Below, in pieces: positions 26,597-34,848 of a stretch of DNA of 64,000 bases. The position numbers were made by a program, and so were the translations under genes. Under the pieces are notes generated by a model. The model worked only from the letters and a program-made list of their open reading frames with translations. It searched no databases and had not been told where the DNA came from. Source of the stretch: Variovorax paradoxus. Its GTDB lineage: Bacteria; Pseudomonadota; Gammaproteobacteria; Burkholderiales; Burkholderiaceae_C. Numbering within the stretch: position 1 is the first letter of the stretch; each line of letters begins with the position of its first letter. The stretch covers positions 4,328,501-4,392,500 of the forward strand of contig NZ_JAUSXL010000002.1 in assembly GCF_030815975.1 (NCBI RefSeq), given 5' to 3'.

Positions 26597-27130
26597 ATGA
26601 CGCATCCTTATCTTTTCCACGCAGGCGAAGCCACCGTGCTCGCCAAGGAAGGCCAGTTCACCGACGCCATGCCCGAGATCCTGATCGGCGCGACCGATGG
26701 CCCCGTGGGCCAGGCCTTCGCCAACATGATGGCGCAGAGCAAGGGCCACACCGCGATGTTCGCGATCCGCGCCTGCAACCAGCTCGTGCGGCCCGCGACC
26801 ATCATGGTGCCCAAGGTCACGCTGAAGGACGTGGCCAACATCGACCTGTTCGGCGGCGTGGTGCAGAGCGCGACGGCCGATGCGGTGGTCGATTGCCTGA
26901 TCGATGGCATCATTCCCCGGGAATATGCCAACACGCTGTGCATCATCAGCCTGGTGTGGATCGATCCGCGCTGCGCCAAGGACCCGAACCTCGACAAGAA
27001 AGACATGTACCGCACCAACTACGAAGCCACCAAGCTCGCAATCCGGCGCGCACTGAACAACGAGCCGTCGGTGGACGAGCTGATTGCCAACCGGCATCGC
27101 ATCAAGCACGACATGGACGACTGGAGCTGA
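26597..27130 (+). CDS. Formaldehyde-activating enzyme paralogue lacking the catalytic His
   Basis: A 177-residue Fae-family protein. It aligns with the Fae at 11323 through LIGATDGPVGQAFANMMAQ, KGHTAMFAIRACNQLVRPAT, LKDVANIDLFGGVVQSATAD and the C-terminal NYEATKLAIRRAL. In the alignment, catalytic His22 of Fae (AHIDLIIG) falls on Met25 (AMPEILIG). The family is called fae2/fae3-like in methylotrophs, with no settled role; a regulatory or pterin-binding function is possible. It lies directly after fhcC and 2 bases before the pABA synthase gene, so it is part of the fhc operon. Confidence 0.87.
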   Translation: MTHPYLFHAGEATVLAKEGQFTDAMPEILIGATDGPVGQAFANMMAQSKGHTAMFAIRACNQLVRPATIMVPKVTLKDVANIDLFGGVVQSATADAVVDCLIDGIIPREYANTLCIISLVWIDPRCAKDPNLDKKDMYRTNYEATKLAIRRALNNEPSVDELIANRHRIKHDMDDWS

Positions 27131-27132
27131 GC

Positions 27133-29052
27133 TTGCCTTCCTTCGCGCTCCTCGACGACTGCGGCTCGACCCCTGCGCGGCTCACCAGCCGGCTGCACAC
27201 CGGCTTCATGCGCGAGCACCGGTGCACCGATCCGCGCGAGCTCGATGCGACTTGGGCGCAGGTCGATGCCGACCTGCGGCAAGGCCTGCACGCGGTGCTG
27301 CTGGCCGATTACGAATGGGGCGCCAGGCTGCAGCGCGCAGGGCATGCACGGCTTGCCGCGAACGATGCGTCGGCGCTGCGCGTGCTGATGTTCCGCGAAT
27401 GCGCGATGCTCTCGTCGGACGAGGTCGCAAGCTGGCTGGCCAAGCTCGAACAGCGCGAGGCCGGCGCGGCATCCGAGGCCAGCCCGCAGCAGCCCGTCGG
27501 TGTGATGGACCTGCAGCCCAGCATCGACGAGCCGGCCTTCACCGAAGCCATCGCGCGCATCCACGACGCCATCGCCGCGGGCGAAACCTACCAGGTCAAC
27601 TTCACCTACCGGCTGCAGGGCCGAAGCTATGGCTCGCCGGTGGAGCTGTACCGGCGCCTGCGCGAACGGCAGCCCGTGGCCTACGGCGCGCTGATCGCCC
27701 TGCCCGAAGGCAGCCAGAAGGCGGGGGAGGGCGACATCACCCACGTGCTCTCGTGCTCGCCCGAACTCTTCCTGCGCCACGACGCGGGCGTGCTCACCGC
27801 GCGTCCCATGAAGGGCACCGCGGCCCGCGCCGATGCGCCCGAGAGCGACAGCGAGATGGCGCGCCTGCTCTCGGTCGACACCAAGAACCGCGCCGAGAAC
27901 GTGATGATCGTCGACCTGCTGCGCAACGACATCGGCCGCGTCGCGTGCATCGGTTCGGTCAAGGTGCCGACGCTCTTCGCCATCGAGCCCTACGCCACGG
28001 TGTTCCAGATGACATCGACCGTGCAGGCGAGGCTGCGCGCCGGCGTCGGCATGCCCGAACTGCTGCGCGCGGTGTTTCCCTGCGGCTCCATCACGGGCGC
28101 GCCCAAGCACCGCACCATGGAGTGGATCGCCGAGCTCGAAAGCACCCCGCGCGGCCTTTACTGCGGCGCCATCGGCTGGATCGATGCGCCCGCGCAGGAC
28201 GCATCGATCGGCGACTTCTGCCTTTCCGTGGCCATTCGCACGCTCACGCTCGGCGCGCAAGCCGAGGGCCTGCGGCCGCTGCGCCTGGGCGTCGGTGCCG
28301 GTATCGTGCAGGACAGCAACGCCGCCGACGAGTTCGAGGAATGCCTGCTCAAGGCGCGCTTTCTCACGGCCCTCGATCCCGGTTTCGAGCTCTTCGAGAC
28401 CATGCTGGCCACGCCCGGCGAAGGCATCCGCTACCTCGATCGGCATCTGGGGCGGCTGGCGGGCAGCGCGCGTGCGCTGGGCTTCAGGTTCAGCCGCGAT
28501 GCCGCGATGGAGGCGCTGCGGGAAGCGTTGCCCGCGCTGTCGCCCAGCCAACCCTCGCGGCTGCGGCTGGCGCTTGCGCATGGTGGGCGCATCGACATCA
28601 CGCATTCGCCTTTGCCGCCTTTGCCTCCGGGCGCGGCAAAGCTTGTGATTGCCGACGAGCGCCTGCCCAATGCGAACCCGCTGGGAGCCCACAAGACCAC
28701 CGTGCGCCAGCACTACGACGCCGGCGTGCGCGCCGCCGAACGCGCCGGGGCTTTCGACAGCCTGTTCTTCACCGAAGACGGCCGGCTCGTCGAAGGCGGG
28801 CGCAGCACGGTGTTCGCGCGCATCGACGGACGCTGGTGGACACCGCCCGTTTCGGATGGCGCGCTGCCCGGCGTGATGCGCGGCGTGCTGATCGAAGATT
28901 CGATATGGGAGGCCACGGAGCGCAGCCTGACCCTGGAAGATTTGCGGGCGGCGCAGAAGCTCGTGGTTTGCAATGCGCTGCGCGGTGTACTGCCGGCGCA
29001 GCTGCTCACTCAATCTGAGCTGAGGCCGCAAGAGGCTTCGGCTGCTGCGTAG
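27133..29052 (+). CDS. pabB: Aminodeoxychorismate synthase component I / 4-amino-4-deoxychorismate lyase fusion
   Basis: A 639-residue fusion. Residues up to about 410 are PabB (chorismate-binding): FALLDDCGSTPARLTSRLH at the start, AAGETYQVNFTYRL, TARPMKGTAAR with the active-site lysine, IVDLLRNDIGRV and PCGSITGAPKH. The rest is PabC, a PLP aminotransferase IV fold: FELFETMLATP, the lysine in LGAHKTTVRQHYD and FTEDGRLVEGGRSTVF. Together they turn chorismate and ammonia into p-aminobenzoate, needed for both folate and H4MPT. The PabB N-terminal conservation demands the TTG start at 27133, 2 bases after the fae-like stop. Location in the island suggests dedicated pABA supply for H4MPT. Confidence 0.92.
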   Translation: MPSFALLDDCGSTPARLTSRLHTGFMREHRCTDPRELDATWAQVDADLRQGLHAVLLADYEWGARLQRAGHARLAANDASALRVLMFRECAMLSSDEVASWLAKLEQREAGAASEASPQQPVGVMDLQPSIDEPAFTEAIARIHDAIAAGETYQVNFTYRLQGRSYGSPVELYRRLRERQPVAYGALIALPEGSQKAGEGDITHVLSCSPELFLRHDAGVLTARPMKGTAARADAPESDSEMARLLSVDTKNRAENVMIVDLLRNDIGRVACIGSVKVPTLFAIEPYATVFQMTSTVQARLRAGVGMPELLRAVFPCGSITGAPKHRTMEWIAELESTPRGLYCGAIGWIDAPAQDASIGDFCLSVAIRTLTLGAQAEGLRPLRLGVGAGIVQDSNAADEFEECLLKARFLTALDPGFELFETMLATPGEGIRYLDRHLGRLAGSARALGFRFSRDAAMEALREALPALSPSQPSRLRLALAHGGRIDITHSPLPPLPPGAAKLVIADERLPNANPLGAHKTTVRQHYDAGVRAAERAGAFDSLFFTEDGRLVEGGRSTVFARIDGRWWTPPVSDGALPGVMRGVLIEDSIWEATERSLTLEDLRAAQKLVVCNALRGVLPAQLLTQSELRPQEASAAA

Positions 29053-29099
29053 CTGCGTACTTGCGCAATGCCGATGCGCAGTCCGCTGTCGCTCCTTCA

Positions 29100-29756
29100 A
29101 TGAAGCTCGCTCTGTTCGATCTCGACCACACGCTGATCCCGTTCGACAGCGGCATGGCCTGGACGCGCTTCCTGGTGGCGCGCGGCGTGCTGCCGGCGGA
29201 TGCCGAGACGGTCTACCTGGGCTACTGCCAGCAGTACGTGGACGGCACGCTGGACATTCGCGAGCTGCATCGCGCCAGCGTCGCGCCGCTCGCGAGCTTC
29301 GGCATGGCCGCGCTGCGCCAATGGGCGGCGGAATTCGAAGCCGAGATTGCGCCGCGGGTGCCAGAGCCGATGCGCGCGCTGGTGCGAAAGCATCAGGACG
29401 CGGGCCACCTCTGCGCCATCGTGACCGCCACCACGCGCTTCATCGCCGAGCCCTTCGGCCGCGTGTTCGGCGTGGCCGACGTGCTGGCGACGCGGTCCCT
29501 GGTGATCGACGACACGCTCGACGGCGCCATCGACGGCGACCCGTGCTTCGGCGTCCACAAGCTGGCGCACGTGAACCAGTGGCTGGCCCTGCGCGGCACG
29601 CGGCTCGAAGCGCTCGAGCAGTCGTGGTTCTATTCCGATTCGGCCAGCGATCTGCCGCTCTTGTGCGCCGTGTCCGATCCGGTGGCGGTGGCGCCGGACC
29701 AGCGCCTGCGCGCGCGGGCCATCGAAGCCGGCTGGCCGATCCTCGAACGCAGCTGA
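29100..29756 (+). CDS. HAD-superfamily hydrolase (SerB-like, subfamily IB)
   Basis: A 218-residue HAD phosphatase. Motif I is LALFDLDHTLIPFDSG with the nucleophile aspartate, motif II is CAIVTATTRFIAEPFG, the lysine region is DGDPCFGVHKLAHV and motif III is SWFYSDSASDLPLL. It belongs to the group acting on phosphoserine-like or phosphoethanolamine-like small substrates, which cannot be narrowed from sequence. In this position it might remove a phosphate from a cofactor intermediate, or be unrelated. It starts 47 bases after the pab fusion, likely in the same transcript, and is convergent with the response regulator gene. Confidence 0.85.
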   Translation: MKLALFDLDHTLIPFDSGMAWTRFLVARGVLPADAETVYLGYCQQYVDGTLDIRELHRASVAPLASFGMAALRQWAAEFEAEIAPRVPEPMRALVRKHQDAGHLCAIVTATTRFIAEPFGRVFGVADVLATRSLVIDDTLDGAIDGDPCFGVHKLAHVNQWLALRGTRLEALEQSWFYSDSASDLPLLCAVSDPVAVAPDQRLRARAIEAGWPILERS

Positions 29757-29786
29757 ACCGCCAAGCCGGCGCGGTCGCGCTGGACC

Positions 29787-30434
29787 TTAGACCTGGATCA
29801 GCCCCCACCGCAGCGCCACCCATGTCAGCTCCGCCTGGTTGGTGGCGCCCAGCTTCTGCTTGACGCGGTACAGGTGCGAGCCCACCGTGCTGAGCGAAAG
29901 ATTCAGCGTGCTGGCAATCTGCGCTACCGTCATGCCGCGCGCAAGCTGGATGAAGACCGAGAACTCGCGCTCGCTGAGCAGGTCGGCCGGATTGGCCTCG
30001 CCTTCGATCTGCGCGGTGGCCAGCGCCTGCGCGGTGTTGGCGTCGATGTAGCGATCGCCGCGCGCCACCGCCTTCACCGCGGCAATCAGTGCATCGGGCG
30101 CACTGCGCTTGGCCAGGTAGCCGAGTGCGCCGGCGCGCAGCACACGGCGCGGATGGATCGTGTCCTCGTGCGCCGAGAGCGCCAGCACGCGCGCCTTGGG
30201 GTCGTGCGCCAGCAGCCGGCGCAGCGCTTCCAGGCCGCCCATGCCGGGCATCGACAGGTCCATCACCACAACGTCGGGCCGCACCTGCGGATAGTCCTGG
30301 CAGGCCTGTTCGCCGGTGTCGGCCTCGGCCGCGACCTCGATCTGCGCGTCGGCCAGCAGCATGCGAAAGCCCATGCGCACCAGCGCATGGTCGTCCACCA
30401 GCATCACTCGAATCGGCTGATTCGCTTGGTTCAT
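29787..30434 (-). CDS. NarL/LuxR-family response regulator
   Basis: A 215-residue two-component response regulator. The receiver domain (residues 1-125) has the acidic pocket LVDDH, the phosphorylated Asp59 in VVMDLSMPG and the conserved Lys in LGYLAKRSAP. The C-terminal LuxR-type helix-turn-helix (about 150-212) shows LSEREFSVFIQLARG and AQIASTLNLSLSTVGSHLYR. Its ATG overlaps the stop of the adjacent kinase gene by 4 bases, so the two are cognate partners. Targets are unknown; nearby pqq and C1 genes are candidates. Confidence 0.92.
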   Translation of the reverse strand: MNQANQPIRVMLVDDHALVRMGFRMLLADAQIEVAAEADTGEQACQDYPQVRPDVVVMDLSMPGMGGLEALRRLLAHDPKARVLALSAHEDTIHPRRVLRAGALGYLAKRSAPDALIAAVKAVARGDRYIDANTAQALATAQIEGEANPADLLSEREFSVFIQLARGMTVAQIASTLNLSLSTVGSHLYRVKQKLGATNQAELTWVALRWGLIQV

Positions 30435-31810
30435 GGGTTCTCCGTGGCGGCCGCCGGCAAGGGCAGGCGCACCGTCAGTTGGGCGCCGCTGGGCGCGGCG
30501 GGTTCAAGGCGCAGGTCGCCGCCCAGGCTGTCGATGCGCTCGGCAAGCCAACGCAGGCCATAGTGCCCTGTGCTGGTTTCCCTGGCGGCGTCAGGGCCGG
30601 GCAGGCCCCGGCCGTCGTCGGTCAGCGTGAGCTTCACGGTCTGTTCGTCGCCCTGCAGGGCCAGCACGATCCGGTGCGCCTCGCCATGCCGCAGGGCGTT
30701 GGTGATGCCTTCCTGCGCGGCGCGGTACAGCACCAGCGCGGTGTCGGTGTCGAGCCGCAGGCGATCGAGTTCGATCTCCAGATGCCAGTCGATCTGCACG
30801 CCGCCATGGCTGTTGCGGGTTCGCTCCACCAGGTCTTCGAGCGCGGCCACCAGGCCGAACTTGTCGAGCACCAGCGGCGTCAGGCGCGGGATCATGCCGT
30901 GCATGGCCGTGTAGAGCCGCCCCGATTCCTCGGCGATCAGCCGCGCCGCCTGCTCGGCCTGCGGATCGAGCGCCTGCACGCGCTGCGCGATCGACAGGGC
31001 CATGCTGCGCATCGCGGTGACCGACTGGCCCAGCTCGTCGTGCAGCTCGCGCGCGATCAGGCGGCGTTCCTGCTCGATCTTCTGGTCGACCCAGCGGCCC
31101 AGCTCGCGGCTTTCGGACAGGCGGTTTTCAGCGCGCACGGCGCGCCGTTCGGTCTCGATGTGCTGCTGCAGCATGCCGACCATGCGGTTGAAGGCGGCGC
31201 CGATGGCCGCCGCCTCGGTGCCGGGCAGGGCGCGCAGCGACACGTCGAAGCGCCCGCTCTCGAGCTGGTTCAGCGCGTGCACGATGTCCGCGAACGGGCG
31301 CGTCGCACGGCCCACGAGCCAGAACACGCCCGCATTGACGATCGCCAGCAGGCCCAGCGCGCTGAGCATCAGCAGCACGAAATCGTCCCATGCGTCGAGC
31401 ACGGCGCGCGAAGCGTTGGAAACCACCGCGAGCCGGCCGCCCGGAAAGGCGATGGACAGCTGCGAGGGCGGCGGCGAGACCAGGCCCGCGAACCAGTCCG
31501 GCGCATCGCGGCCGGCCTTGTAGACCGAGGTCGGCGAGCTGTACAGCACGCGGTCCTCGCTGTCGAGCAGCGTGATGTCGTTGGAGCGCACGCGCCCCAC
31601 GCCCTGCAGGAACGACAGCATGGCGGGCGTGCCTTGGGCCGCGTAGAGCCAAGCGGTGCGGTTCAGCAGCTGCGCGGCCACGCGATTCGCCGCCACGACT
31701 TCCTCGTGCACCGATTCGCGCATGGCGCGCAGCTGCAGCGCGAGCATGGCCGCGACGAACAGCAGCGTCAGCAGGCTGACGATCAGGTTGATCTTCAGGC
31801 GCAGCGTCAT
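30431..31810 (-). CDS. NarX/DegS-type sensor histidine kinase
   Basis: A 459-residue membrane kinase. TM1 is at about residues 7-27, a periplasmic sensor of about 115 residues follows, TM2 is at about 144-166, then a HAMP linker (RATRPFADIVHALNQLESG), a coiled segment, the HisKA_3 dimerisation helix with phospho-acceptor His257 in LIARELHDELGQS, and the HATPase domain with AAQEGITNALRHGEA, DDGRGLPG and GHYGLRWLAERI. The sensor has no recognisable ligand motif. It sits between an alpha/beta hydrolase gene (4-base overlap) and its response regulator. Confidence 0.93.
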   Translation of the reverse strand: MTLRLKINLIVSLLTLLFVAAMLALQLRAMRESVHEEVVAANRVAAQLLNRTAWLYAAQGTPAMLSFLQGVGRVRSNDITLLDSEDRVLYSSPTSVYKAGRDAPDWFAGLVSPPPSQLSIAFPGGRLAVVSNASRAVLDAWDDFVLLMLSALGLLAIVNAGVFWLVGRATRPFADIVHALNQLESGRFDVSLRALPGTEAAAIGAAFNRMVGMLQQHIETERRAVRAENRLSESRELGRWVDQKIEQERRLIARELHDELGQSVTAMRSMALSIAQRVQALDPQAEQAARLIAEESGRLYTAMHGMIPRLTPLVLDKFGLVAALEDLVERTRNSHGGVQIDWHLEIELDRLRLDTDTALVLYRAAQEGITNALRHGEAHRIVLALQGDEQTVKLTLTDDGRGLPGPDAARETSTGHYGLRWLAERIDSLGGDLRLEPAAPSGAQLTVRLPLPAAATENP

Positions 31811-32823
31811 GGCGCGGGCGCGTTGCCGAAGTGGCCGTGCCGCGCGTAGCCGTCGAGCGCGGCAACCATCGCACCGGCCATGGCCGGGTGCGCCGGATCG
31901 TGGCCAGCGCCATCGATCCACTGCAGCCGGCTGTACGCGATGCGATCGTGCACGGCCTGCGCGCCATGCGGCGCACAGATCCGGTCGTCGCGGGAATGCA
32001 GCAGCAGCGTGGGCACGCGGGGCAGTGCAGCCAGGCGGTCCAGCAGCGCAGGCGCATCGAGCCAGCAGCGGTGCCGCAGGTAATGGCTCTGCACGCGATA
32101 GCGGTCGACCAGCGCGTCGAGCGTGTCGCGATCGGGCTCGACGCCGGACGGCGATGGCTCGCCGGTTGGCATGGCTGCGCCGCGCGCCAGCGTTTGTTCC
32201 CAACGCCACCAGGCCAGCGCGAGCTGCCGGGGCAGGTCTGCGTCGCCATCGGCCGGTACCTGCTGCAGGCCGCGGGCCAGGAAACCAAGCATGTCGTGGC
32301 GTTCGCTCGCCGGCGCCACGGACGCGAACCGCGCCCACGCGTCGGGTGCGCGGCCGGCGCTGTCCTGGAAGAAGGCGTCGATCTCTTCGGCCCGCGGCAG
32401 GAACACCGCGCGCAGCAGCAGGGCCGCCACCGCCTGCGGCTCGAACGCCGCATGGGCCAGCGCCAGCGTGGCGCCCCACGAGCCGCCGACCACGAGCCAG
32501 CGCGGCACCTCGAGCTGCTCGCGCACATGCCGCAGATCGTCCAGAAGTTCGGCCGTGCTGTTGTGCACCGTCGCGCCGCGCGGGCGGCTCCGGCCGGCGC
32601 CGCGCTGATCGATGCCGATCACGCGGTATCGCGCCGGATCGAAGAAGCGCCGCAGCAGCGGCGAAGTGCCCGAGCCGGGCCCGCCGTGCAGCACGACGGC
32701 GCAGATTCCGGCGGGGTCACCACTTTCTTCTACATGCAGCACATGGCCATGCGACACCTCCAATGCGTGGGTGCGCCAGGGAGGAGATTCGGGGTACAGG
32801 CCGGTAGGAAGCACGAGGGCCAT
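31807..32823 (-). CDS. Proline iminopeptidase-like alpha/beta hydrolase
   Basis: A 338-residue alpha/beta hydrolase of the proline iminopeptidase (S33) group. The oxyanion region is VVLHGGPGSGTSPLL, the nucleophile Ser115 is in VVGGSWGATLALAHA, the acidic residue is in LLHSRDDRI and the His in IDGAGHDPAHP. FDQRGAGRS-type sequence (IDQRGAGRSRP) is also typical. Classical members release N-terminal proline. It is the first gene of the operon with the two-component system and is divergent from pqqA, sharing a 163-base control region. PqqA processing is an attractive but unsupported idea. Confidence 0.87.
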   Translation of the reverse strand: MALVLPTGLYPESPPWRTHALEVSHGHVLHVEESGDPAGICAVVLHGGPGSGTSPLLRRFFDPARYRVIGIDQRGAGRSRPRGATVHNSTAELLDDLRHVREQLEVPRWLVVGGSWGATLALAHAAFEPQAVAALLLRAVFLPRAEEIDAFFQDSAGRAPDAWARFASVAPASERHDMLGFLARGLQQVPADGDADLPRQLALAWWRWEQTLARGAAMPTGEPSPSGVEPDRDTLDALVDRYRVQSHYLRHRCWLDAPALLDRLAALPRVPTLLLHSRDDRICAPHGAQAVHDRIAYSRLQWIDGAGHDPAHPAMAGAMVAALDGYARHGHFGNAPAP

Positions 32824-32986
32824 GGTACGCGGTGGCCCTGTTGCCGCTATTCATGAAAATCATGAAGTGCTATTCATGATTTCATGGCTGGGTCTGGGCG
32901 GTCCATGGGTTCAATATGCGTGCTGGAGCACACGAAGTTCCCGCAGCCGCCACGTGGCGCTGTGCAACCTTTGCAGGAGACACCAT
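32824..32986. promoter_or_regulatory. Divergent control region of pqqA with TATTCATGA direct repeats
   Basis: This 163-base region separates the hydrolase operon (minus) from pqqA (plus). TATTCATGA occurs at 32848-32856 and again at 32871-32879, 23 bases apart. Each is followed by a further TCATG half (AAATCATGAAG and TTTCATGGC), giving four TCATG-type units. This pattern looks like a paired operator. The pqqA ribosome site GCAGGAGA lies at 32973-32980. I see no convincing -35/-10 pair. Confidence 0.5.
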
Positions 32987-33061
32987 ATGAAGTGGGAAAC
33001 CCCGACGGCCACCGATCTTCGCTTCGGCTTCGAGATCACGATGTACGTCAGCGCTCGTTGA
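32987..33061 (+). CDS. pqqA: PQQ precursor peptide PqqA
   Basis: A 24-residue peptide, too short for routine gene finding, starting MKWETPTATDLRFGFEITMY. PQQ is made from the glutamate and tyrosine of the conserved E-x3-Y motif, here Glu16 and Tyr20 in EITMY. AGGAGACACCAT gives a proper ribosome site before ATG 32987. PqqD presents the peptide to the radical SAM enzyme PqqE, which cross-links the two side chains. A hairpin and pqqB follow, the usual order. Confidence 0.97.
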   Translation: MKWETPTATDLRFGFEITMYVSAR

Positions 33062-33074
33062 GCTGCGCCTCGTG

Positions 33075-33107
33075 ACAACCCGCCCCGGCACGCCCGGGGC
33101 GGGTTGT
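33075..33107 (+). terminator. Hairpin between pqqA and pqqB (attenuator-like)
   Basis: A perfect 14-base-pair stem (ACAACCCGCCCCGG at 33075-33088 with its complement at 33094-33107) has a 5-base loop and only a short T tract (TTTAG). It starts 14 bases after the pqqA stop. It probably lets some transcripts end, or protects the 3' end of the pqqA message, so that the peptide is made in excess over PqqB-E. Confidence 0.75.
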
Positions 33108-33142
33108 TTAGAGCCCCTCCGTCTTCCTTTTTTCATCCCCCG

Positions 33143-34066
33143 ATGCGCATCACCGTCCTGGGCTCTGCCGCCGGCGGCGGCTTTCCGCAATGGAACTGCA
33201 ACTGCCCCAATTGCGCCGGCGTGCGCGCGGGCACGGTGCGCGCCAAGCCGCGCACGCAGTCGTCGATCTTCGTGCGCCCCGACGATGGTGCCGATGGCGT
33301 GCTGTTCAACGCCTCGCCCGACATCCTGGAGCAGATCCGCAGCAGCCCCGTGCTGCAGCCGGCACGTGCGATGCGCGACACCGCGATCGCGGGCGTAGTG
33401 CTGATCGACGGGCAGGTCGACCATGCCACCGGCCTCTTCATGCTGCGCGAGCGCGGCACGCCGCTGCCGCTGTGGTGCACCGACCCGGTCGCCGAAGACC
33501 TGAGCGAGGGTAATCCCGTGCTGCGCGTGCTCTCGCACTACTGCGGCGTGGCGCGCCACCCGATCGCGCTCGACGGCAATGCCTTCGAAGTGCCCGGCGT
33601 GCCCGGCCTCGTCTTCCGCGCGCTGGCGCTGACCGGCAAGGCCGCGCCGTATTCGCCGCACCGCGAGCAGCAGGTGCCGGGCGACAACATCGGCGTGACC
33701 ATCCTCGACCGCAAGAGCGGCAAGAGCCTGTTCTACGCGCCCGGCCTGGGCGCCATCACGCCGCCCGTGTTCGATGCCATGGCAAGCGCCGATGCGGTCA
33801 TGGTGGACGGTACCTTCTGGACCGACGACGAGATGGTTCGCCTGGGCGTGAGCAGCAAGCGCGCGCGCGAGATCGGCCACCTGCCGCAATCGGGCGAGGG
33901 CGGCATGATCGAGTGGCTGTCGAAGCTGCCCGCCACCACCGCGCGGCGCATGCTGATCCACATCAACAACACCAATCCCATCCTCGACGAAGACTCCGAT
34001 GAGCATGCGGCGCTGCGGCGCGCAGGCATCGAGCCGTGCGAGGACGGGATGACCATCCAACTCTGA
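33143..34066 (+). CDS. pqqB: PQQ biosynthesis protein PqqB
   Basis: A 307-residue metallo-beta-lactamase-fold protein. It starts [20 protein letters not shown] with the cysteine motif [13 protein letters not shown], has ASPDILEQI and [13 protein letters not shown] for the degenerate metal site, and [14 protein letters not shown] near the end. PqqB is needed for full PQQ production and has been shown to hydroxylate the cross-linked precursor. ATG 33143 is fixed by the conserved N-terminus. The gap to pqqC is 17 bases. Confidence 0.97.
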   Translation: MRITVLGSAAGGGFPQWNCNCPNCAGVRAGTVRAKPRTQSSIFVRPDDGADGVLFNASPDILEQIRSSPVLQPARAMRDTAIAGVVLIDGQVDHATGLFMLRERGTPLPLWCTDPVAEDLSEGNPVLRVLSHYCGVARHPIALDGNAFEVPGVPGLVFRALALTGKAAPYSPHREQQVPGDNIGVTILDRKSGKSLFYAPGLGAITPPVFDAMASADAVMVDGTFWTDDEMVRLGVSSKRAREIGHLPQSGEGGMIEWLSKLPATTARRMLIHINNTNPILDEDSDEHAALRRAGIEPCEDGMTIQL

Positions 34067-34083
34067 AAGCACCGAGCCCCGCC

Positions 34084-34848
34084 ATGCATGCCGACAGGAT
34101 TCAAGATTCATCGCGCCCGGCCGCTGACAGCGAGAAAGCCGGCCCGGCATGGAGCCGCGAGGAGTTCGAAGCCAAGCTGCGCGAGCGCGGCCGCAGCTAC
34201 CACATCCATCATCCGTTCAACGTCATGCTCAACAGCGGCCAGGCCACGCCCGAGCAGATCCGCGGCTGGGTGGCGAACCGCTTTTACTACCAGATCGCGA
34301 TCCCGATCAAGGACGCGGCCGTGCTCTCGAACTGCCCCGACCCGCAGGTGCGCCGCGGCTGGGTGCAGCGCATCCTCGACCACGACGGCTTCGAGCTCGG
34401 CGGGGTCAAGGACGAAGGCGGCGTCGAGGCCTGGCTGCGCTTGGCCGAGGCCGTGGGGCTGGCACGCGAAGAGGTGCGCGACCTGCGCCACGTGGTGTCC
34501 GCGGTGCGCTTCGCGGTCGATGCCTACGTGAACTTCGCGCGCCGCGCGCCGTGGCAGGAGGCGGTGTGTTCCTCGCTCACCGAACTCTTCGCGCCCGAGA
34601 TCCACAAGCAGCGCCTGGCCACCTGGCCCGAGCACTATGCGTGGATCGAGCCGGCGGGCCTCGACTATTTCCGCAACCGCGTGAGCCAGGCGCGGCGCGA
34701 TGTGGAGCAGGGCCTGGCGATCACGCTCGACCACTTCGACACCCGCGCGATGCAGGAGCGCGCGATCGAGGTGCTGCAGTTCAAGCTCGACATCCTGTGG
34801 GCCATGAACGATGCAATGGCGACGCGCTACGGCGTGAACGGCGCATGA
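34084..34848 (+). CDS. pqqC: Pyrroloquinoline-quinone synthase PqqC
   Basis: A 254-residue cofactorless oxidase of helical fold that performs the final ring closure and oxidation to PQQ. It shows [42 protein letters not shown] and [15 protein letters not shown], which hold the histidine, arginine and tyrosine active-site residues. The first 20 residues are a variable extension. Its stop overlaps the pqqD start (ATGA). Confidence 0.97.
   Translation: MHADRIQDSSRPAADSEKAGPAWSREEFEAKLRERGRSYHIHHPFNVMLNSGQATPEQIRGWVANRFYYQIAIPIKDAAVLSNCPDPQVRRGWVQRILDHDGFELGGVKDEGGVEAWLRLAEAVGLAREEVRDLRHVVSAVRFAVDAYVNFARRAPWQEAVCSSLTELFAPEIHKQRLATWPEHYAWIEPAGLDYFRNRVSQARRDVEQGLAITLDHFDTRAMQERAIEVLQFKLDILWAMNDAMATRYGVNGA

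Noticed and set aside
32831..32846. GG-N10-GC with TTGC in the pqqA upstream region (CGGTGGCCCTGTTGCC)
   Set aside because: Only the -12 half fits; the -24 box matches little beyond GG. It overlaps the first codons of the divergent hydrolase gene. Too weak to call.
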